Shown here: piece by piece, positions 1-9,115 of the stretch | Position numbering within the stretch: position 1 is the stretch's first letter | How the letters are laid out: each line of letters begins with the position of its first letter | Assembly: GCF_014897815.1 (NCBI RefSeq) | Contig: NZ_JABUZG010000055.1 | Coordinates: 153,916 to 217,915 of the forward strand | DNA length: 64,000 nt | Reading direction: 5' to 3' | Source of the DNA: Psychrobacter sp. PG1 | GTDB lineage: Bacteria > Pseudomonadota > Gammaproteobacteria > Pseudomonadales > Moraxellaceae | Notes under the pieces: generated by a model | Databases searched by the model: none | What the model saw: the letters and a program-made list of their open reading frames with translations, nothing else | What the model was told of the DNA's origin: nothing | Made by a program: the position numbers and the translations under genes

Positions 1-362
1 TGATAGTAACTGGTAGCAAAATACACTTCTTCTGTACCGCTCATGCCCAAGTCAATCACGTCGACACCTGCATCAACGATGCCTTTGATAGCGGCTTGTT
101 TTAATTGCTCACTAGAGTGGCGAATATCACTACCAATGACGATAGCTGGTTTTAGGTCTGCTATATCATTGGTTTGGGTTTGAGCAGATGCCTGATAACG
201 CTGATATAGAATCTGTGCAAAGGCGCGCCCGATGCGATAAGCGATATCTTCATCTAGATTCACGCCAAGTTCGCCGCGTATATCATAAGCTTTAAACGAA
301 TTGATGGTGATAGCATTGAATTCCGTGGCTGGCTGATAGCTGGTGGTCGCAGAAGTCGACAT
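1..362 (-). CDS. Phosphomannomutase/phosphoglucomutase, N-terminal part (cut by window edge)
   Basis: The first ~120 residues of an alpha-D-phosphohexomutase of the ManB/CpsG/AlgC type, which interconverts hexose 6- and 1-phosphates for nucleotide-sugar, LPS or exopolysaccharide synthesis in the cytoplasm. Translation of the minus strand gives [11 protein letters not shown] near residue 23, the family's N-terminal signature, followed by [10 protein letters not shown] and [13 protein letters not shown], both typical of domain 1. The active-site phosphoserine loop lies beyond the window. The ATG at 362 sits at the expected distance before FKAYDIRG. The gene is divergent from mazG across about 240 bp. 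The exact symbol (algC, manB or cpsG) cannot be decided from this fragment. Confidence 0.88.
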   Translation of the reverse strand, partial: MSTSATTSYQPATEFNAITINSFKAYDIRGELGVNLDEDIAYRIGRAFAQILYQRYQASAQTQTNDIADLKPAIVIGSDIRHSSEQLKQAAIKGIVDAGVDVIDLGMSGTEEVYFATSYY

Positions 363-606
363 AATGATAAAATTCCTTGCACGTGAGCAATGATAAAATA
401 AGAAAGTAGATAGCATAATTATAAGCTAATAAGCGTTCAATGATACACTAACTGCCGAATGAGTTAAGTGAGTGTCAATAATTTTGACTCAAATTTGTAG
501 CGATTCATGACTAAGCTGCACGCTATACTAAACAATAAAATGGCAACTTCTGTATTACGTAAAGCTAGCAAACAGCACAATAGACAAAAAAATAAGAGCA
601 TTCCTT

Positions 607-1488
607 ATGAGTATTTTAGACAATAAAGTAACAGTGCCCGCGCCAGTGCAAGGGACGCCAACTGCTAGCGGTGAATTAGACGATTTATTGGCTTTGATGG
701 CACGGCTACGTGTTGATTGTCCGTGGGATAAAAAACAAAGCAATCATAGTTTAATTCCTTATGCTATCGAAGAAGCCTATGAGTTGGGAGAAGCGGTACA
801 AGATAATGACGATGAGGATATCAAAGGCGAGCTTGGCGATGTGCTGCTGCAAGTCGTTTTTCATTGTCAGATGTATGCCGAGCAAGGTCGCTTTGATATG
901 AGCGATGTTATCACCACTTTACAAGAAAAGCTCATTCGTCGTCATCCGCATGTGTTTGAGGCTGAAACCCTTGAAGATGACGCGGCAGTAAAAGCTCGTT
1001 GGGATGAGATCAAAGCAGAAGAGCAGCAAGCGCGCGAGGCACGAGGCAAACCAAAACGTCGTCTAGACAATACCAAGGCGGGCAGTGCGCTCATGCAAGC
1101 GCAAGATGTACAAAAACAGGCGTCAAAGTTAGGGTTTGACTGGGAAGGCGTTAGCGGTGCTTTTGATAAGCTAGATGAAGAGATTACCGAGTTAAAGGCT
1201 GAATTGATAGATAAATCAAAAGATGCTGCTGAATATGACATAAGCAAAGCCAATATCAGAGAGATTGAAAAGGAGCTGGGTGATTGTATGTTTGCGCTCG
1301 TCAATGTCGCCCGTAAACTTAACCTTGATGCAGAAGCAGCCACCTTAACGTGTGTGCATAAATTTAAATCACGTTTTGGCTATATTGAAGAGCAATTAGC
1401 GGTAAGTGGTAAGCGTTTAGAAGACAGCGATATAACAGAGATGGATGCACTATGGGAAGCGGCGAAACAACATGAACGTTTATCATAA
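607..1488 (+). CDS. mazG: Nucleoside triphosphate pyrophosphohydrolase MazG
   Basis: MazG hydrolyses NTPs and dNTPs to monophosphates plus pyrophosphate, a cytoplasmic nucleotide-pool cleaning activity. The N-terminal half shows LMARLRVDCPWDKKQS and the metal-binding helices EEAYELGEAV and ELGDVLLQVVFH; a second MazG repeat (KLDEEITELKAE, EIEKELGDCMFALVN) follows, giving the tandem arrangement of the long bacterial form. At 293 residues it is slightly longer than the E. coli protein (263) because of about 20 extra N-terminal residues and a linker near residues 195-215. The upstream ribosome site is weak. The 3' end overlaps the following ComEA-like gene by 17 bp, so the two are probably co-transcribed and translationally coupled. 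Confidence 0.93.
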   Translation: MSILDNKVTVPAPVQGTPTASGELDDLLALMARLRVDCPWDKKQSNHSLIPYAIEEAYELGEAVQDNDDEDIKGELGDVLLQVVFHCQMYAEQGRFDMSDVITTLQEKLIRRHPHVFEAETLEDDAAVKARWDEIKAEEQQAREARGKPKRRLDNTKAGSALMQAQDVQKQASKLGFDWEGVSGAFDKLDEEITELKAELIDKSKDAAEYDISKANIREIEKELGDCMFALVNVARKLNLDAEAATLTCVHKFKSRFGYIEEQLAVSGKRLEDSDITEMDALWEAAKQHERLS

Positions 1489-1846
1489 GATCTCGTTTGT
1501 TAGCTTAGTCAATACGGCTGTTTTCAGTCTAGTATTGGCGGTTCTCATCTTGAACAGTGTTCAAGCTGCGCCTTGTTTTGATAATCCTCAGCGTGCCTAC
1601 GATTATCTATTGGCGCAAGAAAGTGCCAAAACACAGGCACGTGATCAAGCCACTGTGAATATCAATCGAGCCAGTGAAGGCGAGCTGGTTTCGCTAAATG
1701 GTATCGGTAGCAGTAAAGCCCAAGCGATTATTCTATATCGTGAGATGTTTGGTAGTTTTAAGACCGTTGATGAGTTAGCAAAGGTCAAGGGTATTGGCGC
1801 AAAAACGGTTGAGAAAAATCGAGGACGTTTACGCGTACAAGATTAA
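1472..1846 (+). CDS. ComEA-family helix-hairpin-helix protein, exported
   Basis: A small protein (124 residues) with an N-terminal hydrophobic signal (about residues 8-32, ending NSVQA before APC) and a C-terminal pair of helix-hairpin-helix motifs beginning VNINRASEGELVSLNGIG and repeating as LAKVKGIGAKTVEKN. This is the DNA-binding module of ComEA, the periplasmic DNA receptor in competence, although short HhH proteins of this type are not all shown to act in uptake. The ATG at 1472 is preferred over an upstream in-frame ATG because it places the signal peptide at the N terminus and has GGGAAGC upstream. It overlaps mazG. Family is confident; a competence role is inference. Confidence 0.82.
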   Translation: MNVYHKISFVSLVNTAVFSLVLAVLILNSVQAAPCFDNPQRAYDYLLAQESAKTQARDQATVNINRASEGELVSLNGIGSSKAQAIILYREMFGSFKTVDELAKVKGIGAKTVEKNRGRLRVQD

Positions 1847-2012
1847 GGGCCGTATTTTGCTTTAATTAACCCCAATATTGACAAAATAGCACGTAAGTAA
1901 ATGTCATAACACACCTACTACGCGCAAAATTTGTTAAACTAGCGGGTACATCCGCCTGATAAACGCTGTGTTATTCAGGGGTGGTTAAAGAATACCGGCG
2001 AGGAGTAGATGC

Positions 2013-4262
2013 ATGGCCGAGCGTGCCGCCAAGCAGTTAGAACTGAACAAATCTGAATTACCCAATTCCATTACTGAAGTCATTGCCACATTGACCCGAG
2101 CTGGGTTTGACGCCTATATCGTTGGTGGTGGTGTGCGTGATACCTTATTGGGTCTGCGTCCAAAAGACTTTGACGCTGTCACTGATGCCAAGCCGCATGA
2201 GATCAAAGACGTCTTTGGCAAGCGCTGCCGCATTATCGGTCGCCGCTTTCAGTTGGCGCACGTGTATTCAGGCCGTGAGTTGATTGAGGTCGCTACTTTC
2301 CGTGGTCCACCAACCAATGATGCTAATACCAATCAAGACGGTATGATTCTGCGTGATAATGTTTGGGGCGATATCAAACAAGACTTCTCTCGTCGTGATT
2401 TCTCTATTAATGCGCTTTATTATCAGCCGCTCAAAGGGGTGGTTCATGATTTTTGCGGTGCCCTTGAAGATATTGATAATAAAATCATTCGGCTGTTGGG
2501 TCATGCGCCAGTGCGTATCGAAGAAGATCCAGTGCGTTTGTTGCGTGCTTTACGCTTCAAAGCCAAGCTCGGTTTTGAGTTTGATGACGAGTTAGCCGAT
2601 CAGTTTCATGATGGCAACTGGGCATTGCTTGAGCAAATATCACCGCATCGCCTCTATGATGAAACCCAGAAGATGTTTACTGGTGGTTATTTAGTGCCAT
2701 TATTGCCGCTATTGTTTGAGTCGGGGGCGATTGATAGCTTAATTATCTATCCACCGTCTGAGCCAAGTGCACTGGTCAATCAAGTCGCTATTAATACCGA
2801 CAAACGTATTGCTGCGGGCAAAAGTATCAATCCCGCGTTCTTTTATGCCGCGCTATTATGGGAAAACTATCTGCATCAATTGGCAAAGGCTAAGAAGCGC
2901 AATATGCCGTTTGCTGAAGCGCAAATGCATGCAGCTGGTAAAGTGATTGATCGTCAACGTATCAAAACGGCGATTCCTAAATTTGCAGAGCAGTTTATCC
3001 GTGATATCTGGATATTGCAGCCAAGACTTGCAGCCCCGCGTAGTAAACAAATCGTTCAACTCTCTGAGCATCCACGCTTCCGTGCGGGTTTTGACTTTTT
3101 GTTGTTGCGTGAGCAATGCGGTGATGCTGAGCATCCGTTATCAGAGTCTACTAATGGTATGGGCGATTGGTGGCAAACCTATCAAACATTGTCTGAACGA
3201 GAGCAGCAGCAAGCCATTGACGATTTTGATGAAAACATTCGTCGCGGTGCCTATAAACAAGCGCAGCGTGGTCGTGGGCGCAATCGTCAAAAGCCAGAGT
3301 CAAATAGCGTCGATCACTCAATATCTCATCAAAACAATACCAAGCATAGCAAAGCCAATGATACAGCTGAGCAGGGTAGGAATGATCAGAATATGGTAAA
3401 TGACCCGTCAAATATTCCAGCACGCCGTCGCCGCGCTGCCAGTCAATCTGCCTCTGTTAAGCAATCTGGTGGCAATAAAAACAAGCATTATGAGTCGCAG
3501 CAAGTAAGTCAAGATAGTGATGAGCTTGCTCAGTTACGACAGCTATCCCTTGCTAATAATAGCAACCAAGCGGCAAATAAACGTCATCATTCCAAGCCTG
3601 CACCACTATTTGTAATCGAGCACGAAAAAGTTGTGCCGCCATTACAGAAGCAGCTATCAAATGGCGATAAGCCTGATAGTCGTCAAGAGGCTGTCCAGAA
3701 AAAACCTGCTCATAAGAGTGCATTGGCAGAGAAAGCGCTAAAAAATCAGGATGCCAGTTCTGATGCTAACTCTTATAGTAAAGCTGATAATAAGCCTGAT
3801 CTCTCAAATCAAGCTCAGCAGCCCAAAGCAATACAGTCAGAGGATACGTCTTCATCTGTGGCTCGTTCGGTAGCAAGATCGCCTGCGTTAGTCAGTATGA
3901 ATAATGAGCCGATACCGCATAAGCGTCGCCGTCGTCAGCCAAGTGTAGATAGTATAAATCTTGCTAATAGCACAGAGACGCCAGTAACGGTTAACAACAA
4001 CGATAAAGCTGCAGCAAAGTATGCAAAAAAAGCACCTAAGCCAGCAGCCCAGCCTACTGATAAAGTAGATATTCCGGCTAAAAAAACGGCTGAGCGTAAA
4101 AAAGTGGCTAAGGTTGCGACACCTGCAAGTGCAAAAAAACCAGCCAAAACGACAGAAGCAAAGTCTGCTAACGGCAATGCTGGTACGAGTAGTGTGAATG
4201 ACAATAAAGGCCCTGTACCATCGAAACGTCGCCGTCGCCAGCCTAGTACCAACAATGTCTAA
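2013..4262 (+). CDS. pcnB: Poly(A) polymerase I with long low-complexity C-terminal tail
   Basis: PcnB adds poly(A) tails to RNA 3' ends and so promotes decay. The nucleotidyltransferase core is at the N terminus: GGGVRD at residues 38-43, the metal-binding DFD at 52-54, and RRDFSINAL at 127-135, followed by the RNA-binding head RIEEDPVRLLRALRFKAKLGF. The conserved part ends near residue 420. The protein then runs to 749 residues with a polar tail rich in Ser, Asn, Gln, Lys and Ala, about 300 residues longer than the E. coli enzyme (about 465). The tail holds three similar arginine clusters, IPARRRRAAS, PIPHKRRRRQPS and PVPSKRRRRQPS, the last at the C terminus. A good GAGGAG ribosome site precedes the ATG. 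The stop overlaps the folK start. Confidence 0.93.
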   Translation: MAERAAKQLELNKSELPNSITEVIATLTRAGFDAYIVGGGVRDTLLGLRPKDFDAVTDAKPHEIKDVFGKRCRIIGRRFQLAHVYSGRELIEVATFRGPPTNDANTNQDGMILRDNVWGDIKQDFSRRDFSINALYYQPLKGVVHDFCGALEDIDNKIIRLLGHAPVRIEEDPVRLLRALRFKAKLGFEFDDELADQFHDGNWALLEQISPHRLYDETQKMFTGGYLVPLLPLLFESGAIDSLIIYPPSEPSALVNQVAINTDKRIAAGKSINPAFFYAALLWENYLHQLAKAKKRNMPFAEAQMHAAGKVIDRQRIKTAIPKFAEQFIRDIWILQPRLAAPRSKQIVQLSEHPRFRAGFDFLLLREQCGDAEHPLSESTNGMGDWWQTYQTLSEREQQQAIDDFDENIRRGAYKQAQRGRGRNRQKPESNSVDHSISHQNNTKHSKANDTAEQGRNDQNMVNDPSNIPARRRRAASQSASVKQSGGNKNKHYESQQVSQDSDELAQLRQLSLANNSNQAANKRHHSKPAPLFVIEHEKVVPPLQKQLSNGDKPDSRQEAVQKKPAHKSALAEKALKNQDASSDANSYSKADNKPDLSNQAQQPKAIQSEDTSSSVARSVARSPALVSMNNEPIPHKRRRRQPSVDSINLANSTETPVTVNNNDKAAAKYAKKAPKPAAQPTDKVDIPAKKTAERKKVAKVATPASAKKPAKTTEAKSANGNAGTSSVNDNKGPVPSKRRRRQPSTNNV

Positions 4263-4776
4263 CATTACTGACGATGCGGGCAACGCTAATTGGGTAACCT
4301 GCTATGTAGGTTTGGGTAGCAATTTGTCTAACGAGTTGGGTTCACCGGTAGAGCATTTGCAGCAGGCAATCGCAGCGATGCAAGAGCATAAGCAAATACG
4401 CGCGGTTCGTGTTTCTTCATTTTACGCTTCAGCACCTATGGGGCCGCAAGATCAGCCTGACTTTGTTAATGCCGTCGCTGAGTTTGAGACGATACTGCCG
4501 CCTTTAGATTTGCTTAGCTACTGCCAACAGTTAGAAGAGCAGGCTAAGCGCGCACGAATACGGCGTTGGGGTGAGCGTAGTTTGGATGTTGATATTTTGT
4601 TATACGGTGCAGCGCAAATCACTGAGCCGCAGTTGACCGTACCGCACGCTGGATTGTTTGAGCGTAATTTTGTTTTGTTACCGCTGCGAGAGTTAGCACC
4701 AGCGCTTATCATTGCTAGTAAATCAATAGATGATTATCCGCCTAGCAAAGATTGGACAGGCTTAAAACTGCTATAA
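4255..4776 (+). CDS. folK: 2-amino-4-hydroxy-6-hydroxymethyldihydropteridine pyrophosphokinase
   Basis: HPPK transfers pyrophosphate from ATP to hydroxymethyldihydropterin, a step of folate synthesis. The sequence starts YVGLGSNLSNE, has SSFYASAPMGPQDQPDFVNAV, and carries the HPPK signature RRWGERSLDVDILLYG followed by VPHAGLFERNFVLLPL, covering the ATP- and pterin-binding residues. The ATG at 4255 is chosen because it gives 173 residues, close to the family's ~160, and because its first bases overlap the pcnB stop by 8 bp, typical of coupled translation. An in-frame ATG at 4198 would overlap pcnB by 65 bp. The order pcnB-folK-panB-panC is also found in pseudomonads. Confidence 0.93.
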   Translation: MSNITDDAGNANWVTCYVGLGSNLSNELGSPVEHLQQAIAAMQEHKQIRAVRVSSFYASAPMGPQDQPDFVNAVAEFETILPPLDLLSYCQQLEEQAKRARIRRWGERSLDVDILLYGAAQITEPQLTVPHAGLFERNFVLLPLRELAPALIIASKSIDDYPPSKDWTGLKLL

Positions 4777-4915
4777 CCAATCTACTATAAAACAGTGACA
4801 GCGTTAACCTGTTTTAAGTTGAATCAACCATACCAAACGATTGCTAAGTGTTTTGATTACAATCAGAATAATGGCTAGAAACAGTTAAAAGCACTACAGG
4901 TTAATCGAGGATCAT

Positions 4916-5716
4916 ATGACGACGTTATCTACTTTAAAAAAATTTAAAAAAGACGGTACCAAGTTCACTTGCTTAACGTGCTATGACTCGATGTTTGCAC
5001 GCATGATGGAAAAAGCAGAGATTGATACCATTTTAATCGGTGACAGTTTGGGCATGGTGGTGCAAGGTCATGACTCAACGTTACCCGTGACTGTCAATGA
5101 CATGGCTTATCATACAGCCAATATTGCACGTAGCAATCAACACGCGCTGATATTGGCTGACCTACCATTTATGAGCTATGTCACCCTACCAGAAGCGGTT
5201 GCCAATAGTCGCCAGCTGATGCAGGCGGGCGCGCATGTGATTAAAATTGAAGGCGGTAGTGAGCTTTGCGATTTAATCACAACTTTGGCGCAAGCAGGGA
5301 CGCCTACTTGTGTGCATTTAGGATTAACACCGCAATCAGTCAATGTGTTTGGTGGTTATAAAATCCAAGGTCGTGGTGACGAAGCGGCTGATAAATTGCT
5401 TGCTGATGCGAAAGCAGTCGTTGCGGCAGGTGCTGCGCTGCTAGTGTTAGAATGCGTACCTGCTGAGCTTGCAAAAGCAGTGACGGAAGCCGTCGCAGTG
5501 CCAGTTATTGGGATTGGTGCTGGTGCGGATACGGATGGTCAAGTGTTGGTCATGCATGACATGCTAGGTATGGCACACGGCCGTGTCCCGCGCTTTATTC
5601 ATGACTTTTTGACCGATGAACGTAATAGCGCGCACAGTATCGAAGGCGCATTTGCCCTTTACCAGCAGTCAGTACGTGAAGGCAGTTTTCCAACCGAGCA
5701 GCACCAGTTTAGCTAA
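4916..5716 (+). CDS. panB: 3-methyl-2-oxobutanoate hydroxymethyltransferase
   Basis: Ketopantoate hydroxymethyltransferase moves a hydroxymethyl group from methylene-tetrahydrofolate to alpha-ketoisovalerate, the first committed step to pantothenate and CoA. Recognisable family blocks are TCLTCYDSMFARMME, ILIGDSLGMVVQGHDSTLPV, FMSYVTLPEAVANS, HLGLTPQSVNVFGGYKIQGR and VIGIGAGADTDGQVLVMHD. The acidic metal ligands correspond to the Asp in GDSLG, the Asp of LADLPF and the Glu of IKIEGG. The 266-residue length matches the family (E. coli 264). GAGGATC lies just before the ATG. It is followed 41 bp later by panC in the same direction. Confidence 0.96.
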   Translation: MTTLSTLKKFKKDGTKFTCLTCYDSMFARMMEKAEIDTILIGDSLGMVVQGHDSTLPVTVNDMAYHTANIARSNQHALILADLPFMSYVTLPEAVANSRQLMQAGAHVIKIEGGSELCDLITTLAQAGTPTCVHLGLTPQSVNVFGGYKIQGRGDEAADKLLADAKAVVAAGAALLVLECVPAELAKAVTEAVAVPVIGIGAGADTDGQVLVMHDMLGMAHGRVPRFIHDFLTDERNSAHSIEGAFALYQQSVREGSFPTEQHQFS

Positions 5717-5757
5717 CATTTTAGTTTTTACGATTATCAGTAGAAGAATAGTTAACC

Positions 5758-6666
5758 ATGCCAATCATTCATCATCATATCTCCGCATTGCGTACAGCTT
5801 TACAGTCTTATCGTGGACAAAAAAATGACAATCAAGATGGCCCACAGCGCATCGCTTTAGTGCCAACGATGGGCAATCTGCATGCTGGCCATCTTGAATT
5901 AGTAAAAATAGCCAAGCAACATGCTGATATCGTGGTGGTTAGTATTTTTGTCAACCCTACTCAATTTGGCGCGGGAGAGGATTTTGATAGTTATCCTCGC
6001 ACGCTTGATGAGGATGTCGCTAAGCTAGCAACGGTCGATACTGATTATGTGTTTGCGCCCAGTATTGAAGAGATGTACCCTGTCTTACCGCCGCCGACTT
6101 CCGTTCTTGCAGGTGCTATTACCACTCAATTATGTGGTCAATCACGCCCTGGGCATTTTGACGGTGTTGGTATTGTCGTCTCTAAACTGTTCAATATCGT
6201 ACAACCGGATATGGCTGTTTTTGGACAAAAAGATTATCAGCAATTAGCGATTATTAAGCAATTGGTACGTGATTTAAGTTATCCCATTGAAATTATAGGG
6301 GCACCTATTGTCCGCGCTGCAGATGGTTTGGCACTCTCATCGCGTAACCAATATTTAAGTGCTACTGAACGTGAGGTAGCACCTGTTATCCATCAAGCGC
6401 TACAATATTTAGCAAAGCAGTTAGAAAAAGGCGAACAGAGCCAACAAGCTGTTCAGTCGTTGCTAGCAGAAACGCATCAGCGTATTACGGATGCTGGCTT
6501 CATTATTGATTATTTAGACATTAAAACCGATATGCTAGAGTCACTCACTAATGATACTTTAACTTTTAATGTAGAAAACAAGAATTTGATGATTCTAGTC
6601 GCTGCTTGGCTAGGACGTGCACGTTTGTTAGACAATCAATTGGTGACGGTGGATCAATCGTTGTGA
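5758..6666 (+). CDS. panC: Pantoate--beta-alanine ligase
   Basis: Pantothenate synthetase joins pantoate and beta-alanine using ATP. The adenylate-forming HIGH-type motif is PTMGNLHAGHLELV; further blocks are VSIFVNPTQFGAGEDFDSYPRTL, GHFDGVGIVVSKLFNIVQPD, FGQKDYQQLAIIKQLVRDL and the KMSKS-like LALSSRNQYLS, so the active site appears complete. It is 302 residues against 283 in E. coli, the extra residues lying mainly before PTMGN and in the C-terminal region. The gene follows panB; panD, which makes beta-alanine, is not in this window. Confidence 0.96.
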   Translation: MPIIHHHISALRTALQSYRGQKNDNQDGPQRIALVPTMGNLHAGHLELVKIAKQHADIVVVSIFVNPTQFGAGEDFDSYPRTLDEDVAKLATVDTDYVFAPSIEEMYPVLPPPTSVLAGAITTQLCGQSRPGHFDGVGIVVSKLFNIVQPDMAVFGQKDYQQLAIIKQLVRDLSYPIEIIGAPIVRAADGLALSSRNQYLSATEREVAPVIHQALQYLAKQLEKGEQSQQAVQSLLAETHQRITDAGFIIDYLDIKTDMLESLTNDTLTFNVENKNLMILVAAWLGRARLLDNQLVTVDQSL

Positions 6667-6708
6667 CATAGTAATTTGCAGGATGCAATGGACTAGAATG
6701 GGTGAATC

Positions 6709-7674
6709 ATGGATGTGAGTCAGGGTGAAAATAACAGTCAATCTGAGCAGGCAGCGTGTAAAATAGCAACCGACAAGCTCAGTATCCTAGTGGTATCAGG
6801 GCGTTCAGGCTCAGGTAAAACCTCAGTATTAAATATCTTAGAAGATTTAGGATATTATCCTATTGATAACTTACCGTTATCCTTATTGCCGGATGCTGCG
6901 CATAAATTGGTCAATGAAAGTGGGATTCGTCGTATTGCGCTTGGTGTTGATATTCGAACACCGCGAGCGGATCTATCCAACTTTGCAGAGATGCATGCAT
7001 CCCTAAAAAAAACATACGGGGCGCATGCGGTCAAAGTGGTGTATGTGACCGCGCAAGAAAGCACTTTGATAGCACGTTTTAATGCGACACGCCGCGTACA
7101 TCCGCTGATGTCGCAGGATATCGATAGTGACAATGCCAAGCACATTGCTTTTAATCTACCTGCCGCGATTAAAAAAGAAGTGGAGCTGTTAGAGCCTATC
7201 GCAGGTCATGCCGATATCAGAATTGATACCAGCAATTTGAATATTCATCAATTGAAAGACAGCTTGCGTGAACATGTCGGCGTGGACAATCAGATTGTGA
7301 TTAATCTGCTGTCTTTTGGCTTTAAATATGGCAGTCCTATTGATGCAGATTTTGTCTTTGATGTGAGGATTTTGCCGAATCCGCATTGGAACCCTGAATT
7401 GCGTACTTCGACAGGTCTAGACATGGAAGTTGCTGCATTCTTTGCCGACTATCCAGAAGTGGCTGAGATGACTGATGATATAGATAAGTTTTTAACCCGT
7501 TGGTTGCCCGAATTTTTACACAATAACCGCCATACAGTGACAGTGGCTATTGGCTGTACTGGTGGTAAGCATCGTTCAGTATTCATCACCGATAATTTAC
7601 AACGTCGTCTTGCCGATGTTATGCCGCAAAGTATAAAAGTGCTGGCGAAACATCGTGAAAAAAATCGTTGGTAG
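6709..7674 (+). CDS. rapZ: RNase adapter protein RapZ
   Basis: RapZ is a P-loop protein that in enterobacteria binds the sRNA GlmZ and presents it to RNase E, so controlling glucosamine-6-phosphate synthase. Walker A is GRSGSGKT at residues 31-38, followed by LEDLGYYPIDNLPLSLLP; the C-terminal domain shows SFGFKYGSPIDADFVFDVR, LPNPHW and the signature AIGCTGGKHRSVFI. At 321 residues it carries about 25 more N-terminal residues than E. coli RapZ (284). No glmZ-like RNA was identified here, so the RNA target is unknown. The usual ptsN/ptsO neighbours are absent; it follows panC by 42 bp. Confidence 0.93.
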   Translation: MDVSQGENNSQSEQAACKIATDKLSILVVSGRSGSGKTSVLNILEDLGYYPIDNLPLSLLPDAAHKLVNESGIRRIALGVDIRTPRADLSNFAEMHASLKKTYGAHAVKVVYVTAQESTLIARFNATRRVHPLMSQDIDSDNAKHIAFNLPAAIKKEVELLEPIAGHADIRIDTSNLNIHQLKDSLREHVGVDNQIVINLLSFGFKYGSPIDADFVFDVRILPNPHWNPELRTSTGLDMEVAAFFADYPEVAEMTDDIDKFLTRWLPEFLHNNRHTVTVAIGCTGGKHRSVFITDNLQRRLADVMPQSIKVLAKHREKNRW

Positions 7675-7689
7675 TTATTGGTAAACATC

Positions 7690-7738
7690 AGGGCATGTCT
7701 TAATTTTTATGACTATTTTTAAAATGAGGACACGCCCT
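7690..7738 (+). terminator. Possible imperfect hairpin after rapZ
   Basis: An imperfect inverted repeat (AGGGCATGTCTT pairing with AGGACACGCCCT, allowing G-T pairs) with an AT-rich loop lies between rapZ and darP. The T-run after it is broken, so it may be a weak terminator or attenuator. Confidence 0.4.
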
Positions 7739-7774
7739 TATTAATTTTATTACTTATTATTTTGGAAAGCTTTT

Positions 7775-8293
7775 ATGATTGACTGGAAAGAACAGGATAT
7801 GCGCGTTTCGCGCACTGAACTCAAAAAAGCCCATGAGCGTTTGCAGAAGTTGTCGATACCACTTGCCAGCTTATCGAAAAAGCAGCTCAAAAATCTGCCA
7901 GCCAGTGACTATTTTATGGCAGAACTCATGGCATTGGCCGATATCACTAGTGCTAATGCTCGTATTCGCCAAACCAAGCGCGTTGGTAAGCTCATTAGTG
8001 AAGAAAACCGCCACGAATTGGTAAAAGCATTATTTGATGCGTTTTTCCCTAAAGAACAGGTCTCAAAAATAGAAAGTTGGTTTGAGCGTTTAAATATTAA
8101 TGATGAAGGGACGCTTAAGCAGTTCGTTAAACAATACCAAGCATCTGAACAAAATAGTATGTATCAATTACTGTTATGGATTGAATACGCCAAACATACC
8201 CAAGATGATGAGCTGATGGCAGAGTCTAAAGCAGACTTAGCCAGTTATATTCGTGAAGTCGCTATTTTGTCGCAATTGAAAAAAGAAAAATAA
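7775..8293 (+). CDS. darP: DarP/YjgA family ribosome-associated protein (DUF615)
   Basis: YjgA (DarP, formerly DUF615) binds late 50S ribosome precursors and promotes maturation of the peptidyl-transferase centre. The sequence begins with the family's basic helical region (RVSRTELKKAHERLQKLSI) and has LPASDYFMAELMALADI followed by ARIRQTKRVGKLI, the most conserved stretch. The protein is 172 residues (E. coli 183), highly charged and without membrane segments. An in-frame ATG at 7799 (MRVSRTE) is a possible later start; the first ATG has GGAAAGC upstream. Confidence 0.9.
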   Translation: MIDWKEQDMRVSRTELKKAHERLQKLSIPLASLSKKQLKNLPASDYFMAELMALADITSANARIRQTKRVGKLISEENRHELVKALFDAFFPKEQVSKIESWFERLNINDEGTLKQFVKQYQASEQNSMYQLLLWIEYAKHTQDDELMAESKADLASYIREVAILSQLKKEK

Positions 8294-8372
8294 TAAGATG
8301 ATAGCGACTAAATAGCTTTGACCACTATTTATACAATATCTCCACTTATAAACTAAAGTAGTCTGCAAATGC

Positions 8373-8405
8373 AAAAAGCCAATCATCAAGTGATTGGCTT
8401 TTTTA
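8373..8405. terminator. Bidirectional intrinsic terminator between darP and dsbA
   Basis: AAGCCAATCA and TGATTGGCTT form a 10 bp stem with a 5-base loop, flanked by an A-run on the left and a T-run on the right. It can end the convergent transcripts of darP and dsbA. Confidence 0.85.
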
Positions 8406-8494
8406 TGGGTAAGAGCATTTAGGTACAAATGACACTTATAGATAAATGCTAGTCCCTAATTTATAACGGTACCTAATTTATATTAGTACTTAAC

Positions 8495-9115
8495 TTATTT
8501 CTTTTCAGCACGCACTTTGTCAACCAAATAGTCAACGACTTTAGGTACAGTAGCGCTTTCACCAGTGACAACGTATTTGCCTTGTACGACGACTGCTGGC
8601 ACACCAGAGAGCTGATAACGCTTAGCGCCTGCTTGTGAACGACCAATTTTCGTCCCAACGGCGAATGAATTATAAAGGCTATTGAATTTCTTCTCATTAA
8701 CGCCTTTCGATGCATACCATTTGCTTAATGATGATTGGTCAAAGATTTTCTTACCATCTTTGTGAATGGCATCAAATAGCGCGTCATGGGTCTTGTCTTC
8801 AAACCCTAGCAGCTGAGCGGCATAGAAACCACGAGCGTTGGCTTCCCAGACAGGGTTAAGCGCTGCTGGCGTTTTGAAAAAGGCAACGTCTTTGTCTTTG
8901 TTTTTAGCCCATTTTTCCATATGCGGGTTAAGAACGTTACAATGCGGGCAACCATACCAAAAAAACTCACGAACAATGATAGCATCACCGCTGATTTTTT
9001 CTGGATTGTCTAGCACGCGATAGTCTTTTCCGGCGACATAGTCGGCAGCTTGTGCGCCCATAGTGGCAAGTCCAATGGCCATGGCCAGACCAGTCAGTGT
9101 GATGACACGTTTCAT
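8495..9115 (-). CDS. dsbA: Thiol:disulfide interchange protein DsbA
   Basis: DsbA introduces disulfide bonds into proteins in the periplasm. A signal peptide covers residues 1-23 (cleavage after AQA). The thioredoxin-fold active site is CPHC at residues 56-59, in FFWYGCPHCNVL, and the cis-proline loop is SGVPAVVVQGKYVV. The 206-residue length fits the family (E. coli 208). AAGGAT stands before the ATG. The gene is convergent with darP. No dsbB lies in the window. Confidence 0.95.
   Translation of the reverse strand: MKRVITLTGLAMAIGLATMGAQAADYVAGKDYRVLDNPEKISGDAIIVREFFWYGCPHCNVLNPHMEKWAKNKDKDVAFFKTPAALNPVWEANARGFYAAQLLGFEDKTHDALFDAIHKDGKKIFDQSSLSKWYASKGVNEKKFNSLYNSFAVGTKIGRSQAGAKRYQLSGVPAVVVQGKYVVTGESATVPKVVDYLVDKVRAEKK

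Noticed and set aside
942..1343. Minus-strand open frame of 133 codons inside mazG
   Set aside because: Antisense shadow of a conserved gene; Ser/Ala-rich translation with no family match.
3888..4283. Minus-strand open frames over the PcnB tail
   Set aside because: They arise from the low-complexity coding sequence; no ribosome site or family match.
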